Counted from the stretch's first letter, positions 42,894 through 51,705 are shown. The stretch is DNA of 64,000 bases from an uncultured Muribaculaceae bacterium (GCA_910579185.1 CAJTTG010000002.1:124001-188000), one strand, 5' to 3'. The notes: generated by a model not told the origin, from the sequence alone. Numbers and translations: made by a program.

Positions 42894-44411
42894 TTAGCCG
42901 CAGTGGAAATAGCGGTCCACAAGTTCTTTCATCAGCTTGCTGTCCTTACGGGCTTTCTCAGATGTTTCGGCATCATCGTAGCTGTTGAGCTTGGCTATCT
43001 GGGCATCGATCATTGATGGCGAGAACACGCCGTCAGCTTCATAAAGTGCGCGTTGTTTGTCCAATGCTGTGGCGGATTCAGCGCAGGATGCCGGAAGATG
43101 TTTCAGTGAAGCCAGTCGGGCGGCGTTTTCGGCGCGATGGATATCGACATCTACGTAAGTGTCGCGCGCAACGTCCAATGCGTGTTCCATTTCCCAGCCA
43201 TGACGGCATGCAACGGCCAGGGCAGCCAGCAGCAGATAGACATCGGCGGAGCAGTCGGCGGAGCGGATCTCCACGGTCTGCTTGCCTTCCGGTGGAACGG
43301 GTGAGGCTTTGGAGCCGGGGTTAGCTGATGCGCACATGTCGGTGCCGTTGACCCAGCCCAGGGGTACGCGGACAAGAACCGATCGGTTTCTGTCGCCCCA
43401 GCAGATGTTGGTCGGGGCTTCCTGATGGGGCACCAGACGGAAATAGCTTGTTGGATTGGTATTGCCGAAAGCCGTGATCGAACGGGCCATATCCATCATT
43501 CCGGCAATCATTCTGCGTGCGTCGTCGCTGAGCTGTCCGTTTTCTGCAAGCATCATGTTGCGTCCGGTCTCAGGTTCGGTCAGGCGCATGTGTACGTGCA
43601 GACCCGATCCGGCTTTTCCTACGGTGATCTTCGGGGCGAAGGTCACATTGTAGCCCATCTGGCGCGCTGTGTTGCGGATTATCCATTTTGCTACAGCGAG
43701 CTGGTCGGCGGCATGGAGGGCGGCCACGGGGAGGAATTCGATCTCGTTCTGCTCGTAGATCATTCCGTCGGTGGTGAAATTGCCTACTTCTGAGTGGCCG
43801 TATTTGATCTGTCCGCCGGTCGATGCTATGCGGCTCATGCAAAGCGTGCGGAATTCGTTGAATTTTGCGAAGGGAGCCGATTCGTGGTAACCACGCTGGT
43901 CGGTGGCCGGGAAGGTGTGGTCATCGGGAGCTATTACGTAAAATTCAAGCTCGCCCATGGCGTTGAATTCAAGCCCGGTAGTCTCAGTGAAGGCCTTGCA
44001 GGCTTTTTCAAGGGTGTATTCCGGGGAGTTGGCAAGGCGTTTGCCGTCTTTGTCAAAGAATGTACAGAGCATGGTGACGGTAGGGATCTCGGCAAACGGA
44101 TCGATAAACGCTGTCGAGAAACGGGGCAGCACATAGAGGTCGCTGTTGGAGGGATCTATGTGTTTGAAGAGGCTTGATCCGTCGACACGTTCGCCAAAGC
44201 TGAGGATTGTGTCGAGATAGGCGGCGTCGTTGATCACGAAATTCAGTGTCTTGAGACGTCCGTCGCCGGCCGGATACATGAAATTGACCATGCGGATGTC
44301 ATTCTCGGTTATGTAGCCTATGATATCCTCCTTTGTGAATTCAGAGGCTGGCTTGCCAAGCTCTCTTACGAGTTGGTTGCTGTTTAGTTTGATATGGGAA
44401 TCTGTTTTCAT
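42894..44411 (-). CDS. glnA: Glutamine synthetase (type I)
   Basis: A 505-residue enzyme making glutamine from glutamate, ammonia and ATP. Visible motifs are ELEFYVIAP (metal ligands), GHSEVGNFTTDG, GKAGSGLHVHMRL (ATP and metal site), and NPTSYFRLVPHQEAPTNICW followed by RNRSVLVRVP. A catalytic-domain Glu lies in TVEIRSADCSADVYLLLAAL in part. Sequence and length fit type I rather than the large GlnN (type III) enzymes of Bacteroidota. Its ATG overlaps the stop of a DUF2007 gene by four bases, so the two are co-translated. A terminator lies in the shared leader (44709-44738). Confidence 0.95.
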   Translation of the reverse strand: MKTDSHIKLNSNQLVRELGKPASEFTKEDIIGYITENDIRMVNFMYPAGDGRLKTLNFVINDAAYLDTILSFGERVDGSSLFKHIDPSNSDLYVLPRFSTAFIDPFAEIPTVTMLCTFFDKDGKRLANSPEYTLEKACKAFTETTGLEFNAMGELEFYVIAPDDHTFPATDQRGYHESAPFAKFNEFRTLCMSRIASTGGQIKYGHSEVGNFTTDGMIYEQNEIEFLPVAALHAADQLAVAKWIIRNTARQMGYNVTFAPKITVGKAGSGLHVHMRLTEPETGRNMMLAENGQLSDDARRMIAGMMDMARSITAFGNTNPTSYFRLVPHQEAPTNICWGDRNRSVLVRVPLGWVNGTDMCASANPGSKASPVPPEGKQTVEIRSADCSADVYLLLAALAVACRHGWEMEHALDVARDTYVDVDIHRAENAARLASLKHLPASCAESATALDKQRALYEADGVFSPSMIDAQIAKLNSYDDAETSEKARKDSKLMKELVDRYFHCG

Positions 44412-44656
44412 TCTCCTGAAAAATTTAGTGAGTCAATAATCTGATTTGCTTTGTCGAGGTCGCGCCCGAACACCATGAGTCGTAATTCTCCAAGGCCCGA
44501 TGTCCCTATGGGGTATATCCTGGAGAAAAGCTCGTTGTCTATCACACACATTATCCCCTCTTGCCGGAGCGCTGCTTCGGCTATGTGGGCTTCTGCGTCG
44601 GAGATAAACTCTCTACAGACAACAAGCTCATTGTCGGTTTTGTCGTAGCGTAACAT
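44408..44656 (-). CDS. DUF2007 family small protein
   Basis: An 82-residue protein of the DUF2007 (putative signal-transducing) family: VVCREFISDAEAHIAEAALRQEGI in part, then VIDNELFSRIYPIGTSGLGELRLMV in part. This compact ferredoxin-like fold resembles the small-molecule-binding part of regulatory proteins. Its stop overlaps the glnA start (ATGA), which makes a regulatory or accessory link to glutamine synthetase attractive. That link is inference from gene order only. Confidence 0.88.
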   Translation of the reverse strand: MLRYDKTDNELVVCREFISDAEAHIAEAALRQEGIMCVIDNELFSRIYPIGTSGLGELRLMVFGRDLDKANQIIDSLNFSGE

Positions 44657-44708
44657 TGGTTATTTATATTTATAAACGTTATATTAATTAGCGAGGTTAT
44701 TATAGTAT

Positions 44709-44738
44709 AAAAAGGGACTACTCGCATAGTCCCTTTTT
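44709..44738 (-). terminator. Terminator inside the DUF2007-glnA leader
   Basis: AAAAAGGGACTA (44709-44720) pairs with TAGTCCCTTTTT (44727-44738). On the minus strand it lies between the promoter at 44797-44829 and the DUF2007 start. It is either an attenuator or the end of a small RNA; it could also stop read-through from lpxH. Confidence 0.85.
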
Positions 44739-44796
44739 ATGAGTTTCCAATAGGTACAATTTCTAAGGTAAAAAAGATTGTGTTAGGTTTCTGATG

Positions 44797-44829
44797 CAAA
44801 GGTATCTCCAAATTGGGTGCTTTGGCAAA
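44797..44829 (-). promoter_or_regulatory. Promoter upstream of DUF2007-glnA
   Basis: On the minus strand TTTG (44826-44829), a 21-base spacer and TACCTTTG (44797-44804). Transcription would begin near 44790. The remaining 44830-44971 stretch shows no gene. Confidence 0.7.
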
Positions 44830-44971
44830 TTATTTTTTATGTTTTGCAGCAGTGTTTTTAGAAATGATACCATAGTGGTTGCTGTTATATGGTTGATTGT
44901 TAGTGCTTTGTTGTTTACTGCCGGTGGAATTGATTATGGTTAATAAAAGTTAATATTAAATCTATATGGTG

Positions 44972-45721
44972 TTATTCCATCGATTTTAGCTCGAATTTAT
45001 CTCCGTCCCACACTCCGTAGCTCATCAGTCTGAATCCGTCGCCAAGCACAATCAGGCGGCTTCCGTTGCCTGTTTTGCGGTCCACAAGTATGTGCCTGTG
45101 TCCAAACACAAAGTAGTCCACATGCCCGTGCTCTTTCTGGTATCGGTCGGCAAATCTGACCATCGGATCTGTATCCTCCAATACGGTGGATTGTTTCATT
45201 GGACTGTGGAGGCGGCTGTGGCGCGACCAGCGGTGGGCGAAGCCTACGGTCCACCGGGGATGGATTGCGGAATACAGTTTCTGCGCTATCCGGTTTCGGA
45301 ATAGCCGGCGCATGGCTCTGTACAGTCGTCGTGGTTCGCCTATGCCGTCGCCATGTTCCATCACGAATACCCTTCCGTCAATCTCGCGGCGCAGGATTCC
45401 GTCGGCAATGGTCAGTCCGATCTCTTTAGGCAGATAGTCAAAAATCCAGATGTCGTGATTGCCTTTGAGCCATACAATTTCGGTTCCTTGATCGGCAAGC
45501 TCTGCCAACGCTCCGAAGAAGCGTACATAGCCGCGTGGCACCACCGTGCGGTATTCATACCAGTAATCCAATATGTCCCCCAGCAGATAGAGCGTTTTGG
45601 CTGTGGGGGCTATGGCGCGGAGCCATTCCACAATCTTGCGCTCATGGGCAATGCGGTCGGGGATATATCCTGCGCCTAAGTGCAGGTCGCTGATGAAATA
45701 TGTGGCGGTACGTTCTGCCAT
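44972..45721 (-). CDS. lpxH: UDP-2,3-diacylglucosamine diphosphatase (LpxH-like)
   Basis: A 249-residue peripheral enzyme of lipid A synthesis that hydrolyses UDP-2,3-diacylglucosamine to lipid X. It is a calcineurin-like metallophosphoesterase with metal-binding blocks FISDLHLG (Asp12, His14), LLGDILDYWYEY, WLKGNHDIW, VMEHGDG and FGHRHI. Length is typical for Bacteroidota LpxH. It starts 18 bases after the SufT-like gene stop and is probably co-transcribed with it. Confidence 0.92.
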   Translation of the reverse strand: MAERTATYFISDLHLGAGYIPDRIAHERKIVEWLRAIAPTAKTLYLLGDILDYWYEYRTVVPRGYVRFFGALAELADQGTEIVWLKGNHDIWIFDYLPKEIGLTIADGILRREIDGRVFVMEHGDGIGEPRRLYRAMRRLFRNRIAQKLYSAIHPRWTVGFAHRWSRHSRLHSPMKQSTVLEDTDPMVRFADRYQKEHGHVDYFVFGHRHILVDRKTGNGSRLIVLGDGFRLMSYGVWDGDKFELKSME

Positions 45722-45739
45722 ATCGCTGTCCGGCGTATG

Positions 45740-46063
45740 TTATAGGAATCCCAGTTCAAGTTTGGCCTCTTCGCTCATCATATCTTTGTCCCATTCCGGT
45801 TCAAAGACTATGTTGATGTCAACACTGTTGATCCCTTCTATGCTCTCAAGTTTGATGCGCATATCCTCTACTATGAAGTCGGCGGCAGGGCAGTTGGGGG
45901 CAGTAAGGGTCATGTCGATATGCAGATTGGCATCGTCGTCGATGTCGATCTTGTATATCAGCCCGAGGCTATAGACATCCACGGGTATCTCGGGGTCATA
46001 GACTGTGCGGAGCATCTCTATGACTTTTTCTTCAAGTGCTAATCTTTGTTCTGCTGTTATCAT
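45740..46063 (-). CDS. SufT/MIP18-type (DUF59) iron-sulfur assembly factor
   Basis: A 107-residue single-domain DUF59 protein: VIEMLRTVYDPEIPVDVYSLGLIY in part, MTLTAPNCPAADFI (with the family cysteine), and the C-terminal VDINIVFEPEWDKDMMSEEA in part. Such proteins help mature Fe-S proteins. No suf genes are adjacent. The TATCTTTG box at 46068-46075 ends only five bases before the ATG, so the mRNA may be leaderless. Confidence 0.92.
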   Translation of the reverse strand: MITAEQRLALEEKVIEMLRTVYDPEIPVDVYSLGLIYKIDIDDDANLHIDMTLTAPNCPAADFIVEDMRIKLESIEGINSVDINIVFEPEWDKDMMSEEAKLELGFL

Positions 46064-46067
46064 GATG

Positions 46068-46075
46068 CAAAGATA
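46068..46075 (-). promoter_or_regulatory. -7 box of the SufT-like gene
   Basis: TATCTTTG on the minus strand, directly upstream of the start codon. Confidence 0.6.
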
Positions 46076-46085
46076 GTAATTCAGA

Positions 46086-47474
46086 TCAATATGATATGTC
46101 TTCTTTTATTAATTCCTGGCCGGATTCTTTCTCTTTGGCAAAATAGGCGGTCGATTCAGCTTTCACCTCATTGCGGAGCATGAAGAGAGTGAGCATTGTC
46201 GGGAAGGCCATCAGGGCATAGAACAGGTCGCATAGCCCAACGGCAAACGACAATGGTATTACGGCAAACACTACGAGTGTCAGTATGAAGAACCATGTAT
46301 AGACTTTTGTGCCGCGGTCGCCGAACAGATAGTGGGCGCATCGGCCGCCGTAGAATGAATAGCTGAACATAGACGACATGGCAAAACAGCAAACGATGGC
46401 CATCAGCAGATACTCTCCGTAGGGAATGGCCGATCCGAACGCGTCCAATGCTATGGCAAGACCTTTCACGCTGTCTCCGCTTGCAGATATGTCGCCACAC
46501 AGTAGGATGGCCAATGCCGTGAGGGTGCAGACGAAGCCGGAGTCTATCGCAGGACCGAGCATGGCCACAAGCCCTTCGCGAACCGGTTCGCGGTTGGACG
46601 ATGTGCCGTGCATGATGGATGCTGTGCCCACTCCTGCATCGTTGACCAGAGCGGCGCGTCTCGCTCCGATGATGGCTATTCCGGCCAGACCGCCCCAGCC
46701 GGCTCTGAGACTGAATGCTTCGGAAAATATGCTATGCAAAACGCCAGGAACGTTATCTATGTTGCCGACTATTATGTATAGTACCATCAGGAAGTATGCG
46801 CTGACCATGAACGGCACCAATACTGATGCCACCCGGGCTATGCGCTTGACGCCTCCAACCACTACCAGCCCTACTATCGTGGCAATGACAAGCCCCGTAA
46901 TGGTTTTGAATACGGTGGGATTGTCTATGCTCATGAGGTGGGATGCGGTGGAGAGTGTCGCCTCCGTCAGTTGGTTGGCGTTCATGATGCAAAGTGTCCC
47001 GAACATGCCTGCTGTCGCGAAAAGTGCTGCAAGCGGTCGCCAACGATGCGGCATGGCGTTGCGGATAATGTGCATCGGGCCTCCAAGCGGACGGCCTTGA
47101 GCGTCGCGGCTGCGGTATTTGATGGCAAGCACGCCTTCATGATATTTGGTCGACATGCCGACTATGGCGCTCACCCACATCCAGAACACGGCTCCGGGTC
47201 CTCCCATGGCGAGTGCTATCGCTACTCCGGCTATATTCCCCATGCCGATTGTGGCTGCTACAACCGAGGCCAGGGCTTGTGCAGAGCTTATCTCCCCACG
47301 GCCTGCGCTCTGTCGGCCTGTGATCGCTTTCATTGCATCCGGCAGCCGGCGCAGGGATATCATTCCTGAATACAGGAACAGGAAGAGACCGCCGCCGATC
47401 AGGACTATAAACAGGGGATAGCCGCACACGCTGTCGGCTATCCCCTGGATTATTTCTGAAAATTGTTCCAGCAT
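46086..47474 (-). CDS. Sodium:alanine/glycine symporter (AGCS family)
   Basis: A 462-residue secondary transporter of about eleven helices that imports alanine or glycine with sodium. AGCS blocks are SSAQALASVVAATIGMGNIAG, shown in part as ATIGMGNIAG, then GGPGAVFWMWVSAIVGMSTKYHE in part, and ARRAALVNDAGVGTASIMHG in part. An in-frame GTG at 47489 overlaps the ddh stop; I prefer the ATG at 47474, but either would keep translational coupling to ddh. Confidence 0.92.
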   Translation of the reverse strand: MLEQFSEIIQGIADSVCGYPLFIVLIGGGLFLFLYSGMISLRRLPDAMKAITGRQSAGRGEISSAQALASVVAATIGMGNIAGVAIALAMGGPGAVFWMWVSAIVGMSTKYHEGVLAIKYRSRDAQGRPLGGPMHIIRNAMPHRWRPLAALFATAGMFGTLCIMNANQLTEATLSTASHLMSIDNPTVFKTITGLVIATIVGLVVVGGVKRIARVASVLVPFMVSAYFLMVLYIIVGNIDNVPGVLHSIFSEAFSLRAGWGGLAGIAIIGARRAALVNDAGVGTASIMHGTSSNREPVREGLVAMLGPAIDSGFVCTLTALAILLCGDISASGDSVKGLAIALDAFGSAIPYGEYLLMAIVCCFAMSSMFSYSFYGGRCAHYLFGDRGTKVYTWFFILTLVVFAVIPLSFAVGLCDLFYALMAFPTMLTLFMLRNEVKAESTAYFAKEKESGQELIKEDISY

Positions 47475-47485
47475 GCTTTGTCGGA

Positions 47486-48382
47486 TCACACGAGATGACG
47501 GATATTCTCCTCGCGGTCGCCCGGAAGAAGGTCGATCACGGGGATCTCGATCATCGTGTAGGCTCCCGGACGCTGGATCATGGCGGCACGTGCTACGGCT
47601 ACGAGGATCTGGGCGGTAAGAGCCGGATTATTGATGCTCATGTTGAACTCAAAACGCTGGTTCTGTGTCTTGCCGCTCACACCTTTTCTGACCATGTTCA
47701 CGCCATGTCCCATATCTTTGACTTCGTCAACGGATGCAACGGCCATCACGTGGGTTTCGTCGCTTGCGAAATAGGGGTCTTCCTTGACGGCGCGTGCCAC
47801 ATCCTCAAGCTGTGCGCCCGGCTCAAGTTCCACGTAAACCATGCGGCGGTGGATTCCTGTGCCGAGAGGGATGGTCATCGACAGGGCGTTCTTTACCCCG
47901 GGCTTCGATTTGACGCATACGGTGTGTCCCATGCTCATGCCGGGGCCGAAGTTGGTGTAGGTGATGCCTTTGGGGGCAGCGGCCTGAAGCAGGGCGCGCA
48001 CTACGGAGTCGCTCCCCGGATCCCAGCCGGCGGAGATCACGGCTACGGTGTTGTTGGCTTTGGCTACGCTGTCGAGCGATGCGCGGAGCTTGCAGATATC
48101 CGTGTGGATGTCGAATGAATCAACGGTGTTGATTCCCTTGGCGAGATATTCTGCGGCATATTTCTCAACTTCGCGTGTCGGAGTGCAGAGAATAGCTACA
48201 TCAACTTTGCCAAGTTCATCAATGTCGGTGACCACCTTGTAGGAGGCGAGCTCGGCAGGGATATTGGCAACGCTGCGGCGAACCACGCCTGCAATTTCAA
48301 AATCGGGGGCTGCCTGAAGTGCGTCAAGCACGAAATGGCCTATGTTGCCATATCCCACGATTGCTGCTTTAATTTGTGCCAT
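47486..48382 (-). CDS. ddh: meso-Diaminopimelate dehydrogenase
   Basis: A 298-residue NADPH-dependent enzyme that makes meso-DAP directly from tetrahydrodipicolinate by reductive amination. DAP feeds lysine and peptidoglycan synthesis. The Rossmann start is KAAIVGYGNIGHFVLDAL. Conserved parts are DSFDIHTDI, SAGWDPGSDSVVRAL and NFGPGMSMGHTVCVKSK. Length matches the family. It lies 22 bases after ackA and is coupled to the AGCS transporter. Confidence 0.95.
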   Translation of the reverse strand: MAQIKAAIVGYGNIGHFVLDALQAAPDFEIAGVVRRSVANIPAELASYKVVTDIDELGKVDVAILCTPTREVEKYAAEYLAKGINTVDSFDIHTDICKLRASLDSVAKANNTVAVISAGWDPGSDSVVRALLQAAAPKGITYTNFGPGMSMGHTVCVKSKPGVKNALSMTIPLGTGIHRRMVYVELEPGAQLEDVARAVKEDPYFASDETHVMAVASVDEVKDMGHGVNMVRKGVSGKTQNQRFEFNMSINNPALTAQILVAVARAAMIQRPGAYTMIEIPVIDLLPGDREENIRHLV

Positions 48383-48404
48383 AGTGTTCTGATTAAGTAA
48401 AGGG

Positions 48405-49613
48405 TTATAATTGTTTGTTATTCACGATAGCTTCGGTATCACGGGCTATCATGAGTTCTTCGTCTGTCGGGATGACTACAACTTTCACCTTGGAATCCGG
48501 TGTTGAGATAAGGGTCTCGGTTCCGCGGGTACGGCTGTTGAGGTCTTTGTCAAGTTTAACACCTAAGAACGATAGAGGTTCGCAAACGTTTTCGCGTACT
48601 CCTGTCTGGTTCTCTCCTACGCCGCCTGTGAACACGATCACGTCAAGTCCACCCATCTCGGCTGCGTATGCTCCGATGTATTTCAGTATGCGTTGCTCAT
48701 ACATGTCGAGTGCGAGCTTGGCGCGTTCGTTGCCGGCATTGACAGCTGCTTCGATCTCGCGCATGTCGCTGGAGATCTCTGATACGCCTGCAACACCGCT
48801 CTCCTTGTTTATGATCTTCTGGATATCTGCTGCGCTCAGGTTGTGTTTGGTCATCAGATAGGTGAGGGCTCCCGGATCAACGTCGCCAACACGAGTACCC
48901 ATCATGAGACCCTCTGTCGGGGTCAGACCCATAGAGGTGTCAATGCTGCGGCCGTTGAGCACGGCTGTGATGGAGCCGCCGTTGCCAATGTGGCAGGTGA
49001 CCATCTTGCAGTTGTTGATATCGATGCCCAGAAATTCTGCCGCACGGGCGCTGACGTAGCGGTGGCTGGTGCCATGGAAGCCATAGCGGCGCAGTGCATC
49101 CTCCTTATAATATTTGTAGGGCAGGGCATACATATAGCTCTTTGCCGGCATTGTCTGATGGAAGGCGGTGTCGAACACTCCGACCTGAGGTACATCGGGC
49201 ATAAGGGCCGTGATGGCCTCGATGCCGGTGATGTTGGCAGGATTGTGGAGCGGTGCCAGATCGTAGCAGTCTTTCACCTGTTGGATAACCTCGTCGGTGA
49301 TCAGCACGCTTTTGCTGAATTTCTCTGCTCCGTGGACAACGCGGTGACCAACGGCGTCAATCTCTTTGAATGAGCTGATACAGCCGTAGGTGGGATCGGT
49401 CAGGATATCGAGAATCGCTTCGACAGCCTGTTTGTGGTCTATATGGCCAAGCTCTTTGATCTGCTTGGAGCCGTCGGCGAGTTTGAATTTGAGGAAGCCG
49501 TCTTCAAGACCGATTTTCTCAACGCCACCTTCTGCGAGCGTTGCGTTGTCACTGGTGTCGATAAGTTTGTATTTAACGGAACTGCTGCCGCAGTTGAGGA
49601 CTAATATTTTCAT
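48405..49613 (-). CDS. ackA: Acetate kinase
   Basis: A 402-residue enzyme that converts acetyl phosphate and ADP to acetate and ATP, the energy-yielding end of acetate fermentation. It begins MKILVLNCGSSSVKYKLID, with the ASKHA-fold blocks GHRVVHGAEKFS, FDTAFHQTMP, RRYGFHGTSHRYV and VFTGGVGENQ. Length is typical. It follows pta by 16 bases in the classic pta-ackA arrangement. Confidence 0.98.
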   Translation of the reverse strand: MKILVLNCGSSSVKYKLIDTSDNATLAEGGVEKIGLEDGFLKFKLADGSKQIKELGHIDHKQAVEAILDILTDPTYGCISSFKEIDAVGHRVVHGAEKFSKSVLITDEVIQQVKDCYDLAPLHNPANITGIEAITALMPDVPQVGVFDTAFHQTMPAKSYMYALPYKYYKEDALRRYGFHGTSHRYVSARAAEFLGIDINNCKMVTCHIGNGGSITAVLNGRSIDTSMGLTPTEGLMMGTRVGDVDPGALTYLMTKHNLSAADIQKIINKESGVAGVSEISSDMREIEAAVNAGNERAKLALDMYEQRILKYIGAYAAEMGGLDVIVFTGGVGENQTGVRENVCEPLSFLGVKLDKDLNSRTRGTETLISTPDSKVKVVVIPTDEELMIARDTEAIVNNKQL

Positions 49614-49629
49614 GTCTGATACTTTTTTA

Positions 49630-50646
49630 TCAATTGTTGTTCTTTAAGCCGATTGCCTGATTGCAGGTCATGATTATGGTTTTGTAGATATCCTCGGGGA
49701 AGCAACCGCGTGAAAGGTCGTTGACCGGAGCGGCGAGTCCTTGAAGAACGGGGCCTACTGCCTGTACATTGCCGAGACGCTGAACGAGCTTGTAGGCGAT
49801 GTTGCCGACTTCGAGCGACGGGAACACGAGCACGTTGGCGCGGCCGCTGAGTGCGCTGTTGGGGCTCTTGGTGTGCGCAACGCCGGGAACAATAGCTGCA
49901 TCGGCCTGCAATTCGCCGTCAATGATGAGGCTCGGCTCCATCTCTTTTGCTATTCGGGTGGCCTCGATAACCTTGTCTACGCGATCATGCTTGGCACTGC
50001 CTTTGGTCGAGAAGCTGAGCATGGCAACGCGTGGTTCGATGCCGGCTATGTCGCGTGCGGTCTGGGCTGCCGAAACGGCGATCTGGGCAAGCTGAGATGC
50101 ATCCGGATCGGGAACAACGGCGCAGTCGGCAAACACCATGATTCCGTCGGTGCCGAATGGCATACCCTCGGGAAGCAGCATGATGAACGCTCCGGACACT
50201 ACATCGATACCCGGCTGGGTCTTGATCACCTGGAATGCGGCGCGGAGCACGTTTCCGGTGGTGTTCATCGCTCCGGCAACCTGTCCGTCGGCATCCCCGG
50301 CTTTAACCATCAGACAGCCAAGATACAGCGGATTGGCTGTCGCAAGACGGGCTTCATCCATCGTTATGCCTTTCTTCTTGCGGAGGTCAAAGAAAAGAGG
50401 TGCATAGCGGTCAATAACAGTTTCGTCGGCCGGATTGACTATCGTGGCCTTCTTTATGTTCTTGAGCTTTAATTCCTTGGCCATCTTCTTGATTTCTTCC
50501 GGATCGCCGATGAGGAAAATATTGGCTATGCCGTCGGCTATGATGCGGTCGGCGGCGGTCAGTGTTCTTGGCTCGGTGCCTTCGGGCAGCACTATGCGCT
50601 GCGGTTGGTTCTGGGCCTTTGCTTTGAGTGTGTCAAAGAGATCCAT
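49630..50646 (-). CDS. pta: Phosphate acetyltransferase
   Basis: A 338-residue short-form (single-domain) enzyme that converts acetyl-CoA and phosphate to acetyl phosphate. It begins MDLFDTLKAKAQNQPQRIVL, with PEGTEPRTLTAADRI, MVKAGDADGQVAGAMNTTGN in part, and the C-terminal NVLVFPSLEVGNIAYKLVQR. It lacks the N-terminal regulatory domain of the E. coli enzyme. The start at 50646 is used because a longer frame begins inside the -7 box at 50680-50687. Confidence 0.97.
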   Translation of the reverse strand: MDLFDTLKAKAQNQPQRIVLPEGTEPRTLTAADRIIADGIANIFLIGDPEEIKKMAKELKLKNIKKATIVNPADETVIDRYAPLFFDLRKKKGITMDEARLATANPLYLGCLMVKAGDADGQVAGAMNTTGNVLRAAFQVIKTQPGIDVVSGAFIMLLPEGMPFGTDGIMVFADCAVVPDPDASQLAQIAVSAAQTARDIAGIEPRVAMLSFSTKGSAKHDRVDKVIEATRIAKEMEPSLIIDGELQADAAIVPGVAHTKSPNSALSGRANVLVFPSLEVGNIAYKLVQRLGNVQAVGPVLQGLAAPVNDLSRGCFPEDIYKTIIMTCNQAIGLKNNN

Positions 50647-50679
50647 TGTCTGTAGGTTTTGATGTTTGTTTGCAATACG

Positions 50680-50687
50680 CAAAATTA
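50680..50687 (-). promoter_or_regulatory. -7 box of the pta-ackA operon
   Basis: TAATTTTG on the minus strand, 33 bases before the pta ATG. Confidence 0.65.
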
Positions 50688-50818
50688 CAATTTTTTTCCT
50701 CCGTTTGTGTGCTTTTCTGCGCTTTTATATCCCTTTTTCTGTGAATTTTTTTCAGAACCATTCCTTCTGTGCCGATGTTATATGGTAAAAATTACCAACC
50801 CAACAAACATTTTCAGTT

Positions 50819-50974
50819 ATGAATGATAGAAGAAACAACAAGCAGCGCCGCACCCAGTTATGGGTCTCCATTGGCGCGGTCGTTCTGATAATCCTGTTGA
50901 TACTTTGGCTGACTATCGCCGATCTCTGGGGCGACACCGACGTTCAGGCAATCATGCCTATGATCGCTTTCTGA
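50819..50974 (+). CDS. Hypothetical small membrane protein
   Basis: A 51-residue frame too short for most gene callers: a basic N-terminus (MNDRRNNKQRRTQLWV), one hydrophobic helix (about 16-35, IGAVVLIILLILWLTIADLW), and a short acidic then hydrophobic tail. It has an ATG, a plausible membrane topology and a good terminator 50 bases later. I do not recognise a family. No clear -7 box is seen. Confidence 0.6.
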   Translation: MNDRRNNKQRRTQLWVSIGAVVLIILLILWLTIADLWGDTDVQAIMPMIAF

Positions 50975-51024
50975 ACCCACGCCCCGTCTATCTGTATTTG
51001 AATTTTCTCTGCCATTAACATAAA

Positions 51025-51057
51025 GAATCCCGGATCGGCTGTTGCCTTCCGGGATTC
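51025..51057. terminator. Bidirectional terminator between the small membrane protein and rplS
   Basis: GAATCCCGGA (51025-51034) pairs with TCCGGGATTC (51048-51057), with TTTAT on one side and TTTATG on the other. Confidence 0.85.
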
Positions 51058-51079
51058 TTTATGCTTGCTCGTTGTAAGC

Positions 51080-51442
51080 TTACTTCTCTGCTCTGGGCAT
51101 GCGACGCTCTTTGATACGGGCTTTCTTGCCGGTCAGGGCGCGCAGATAGTAAAGCTTAGCGCGACGTACTTTACCGTATTTGTTAACGGTGATCGAGTCA
51201 ATGAAGGGTGATTCGATCGGGAAGATACGTTCTACACCGATGTTGTCGCTCATCTTGCGGACGGTGAAGCGCTTTTTGCTACCTTCGCCTACGATTTTGA
51301 TTACCACGCCGCGATACTGCTGGATACGCTCTTTGTTACCCTCTTTGATGCGGTATGCAACTGTGATGGTGTCGCCGGGGGCGAAGTCGGGATGTGTTTT
51401 GCCGGTAGCGAATGCTTCTTCGGCAACTTTGATTAAATCCAT
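51080..51442 (-). CDS. rplS: 50S ribosomal protein L19
   Basis: A 120-residue L19 protein located at the interface of the ribosomal subunits. It starts MDLIKVAEEAFATGKTHPDF, with APGDTITVAYRIKEGNKERI, RFTVRKMSDNIGVERIFPIE and VRRAKLYYLRALTGKKARIK. The ATG at 51442 is used; a 13-residue upstream extension adds no family sequence. It is monocistronic here, without the trmD/rimM neighbours common in Proteobacteria. Confidence 0.97.
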   Translation of the reverse strand: MDLIKVAEEAFATGKTHPDFAPGDTITVAYRIKEGNKERIQQYRGVVIKIVGEGSKKRFTVRKMSDNIGVERIFPIESPFIDSITVNKYGKVRRAKLYYLRALTGKKARIKERRMPRAEK

Positions 51443-51525
51443 TTTTTCTTTTTCGATTAAAAATGTTAACACTCTTCGCAATATTCACAGGCTGCATGTC
51501 CTGCCAGAGATTACGAAATCGACTG

Positions 51526-51533
51526 CAAAGTTA
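51526..51533 (-). promoter_or_regulatory. -7 box of rplS
   Basis: TAACTTTG on the minus strand, giving a leader of about 75 bases. Confidence 0.6.
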
Positions 51534-51705
51534 CAATTTTTTAATTGATTCATGCAATGTTTTCAGAATTATTTTCCCTCTTTTCTTTTGGTTATGTGCC
51601 GGTTTTGTCTCTGTCTTGGCTGCAATTTCCAAAACAATGCCAAGTCAACGGGCGTTTTAGTGATGTGTAACAGAGTTTTATTGATCATTTAATATTTTTC
51701 ACGCT

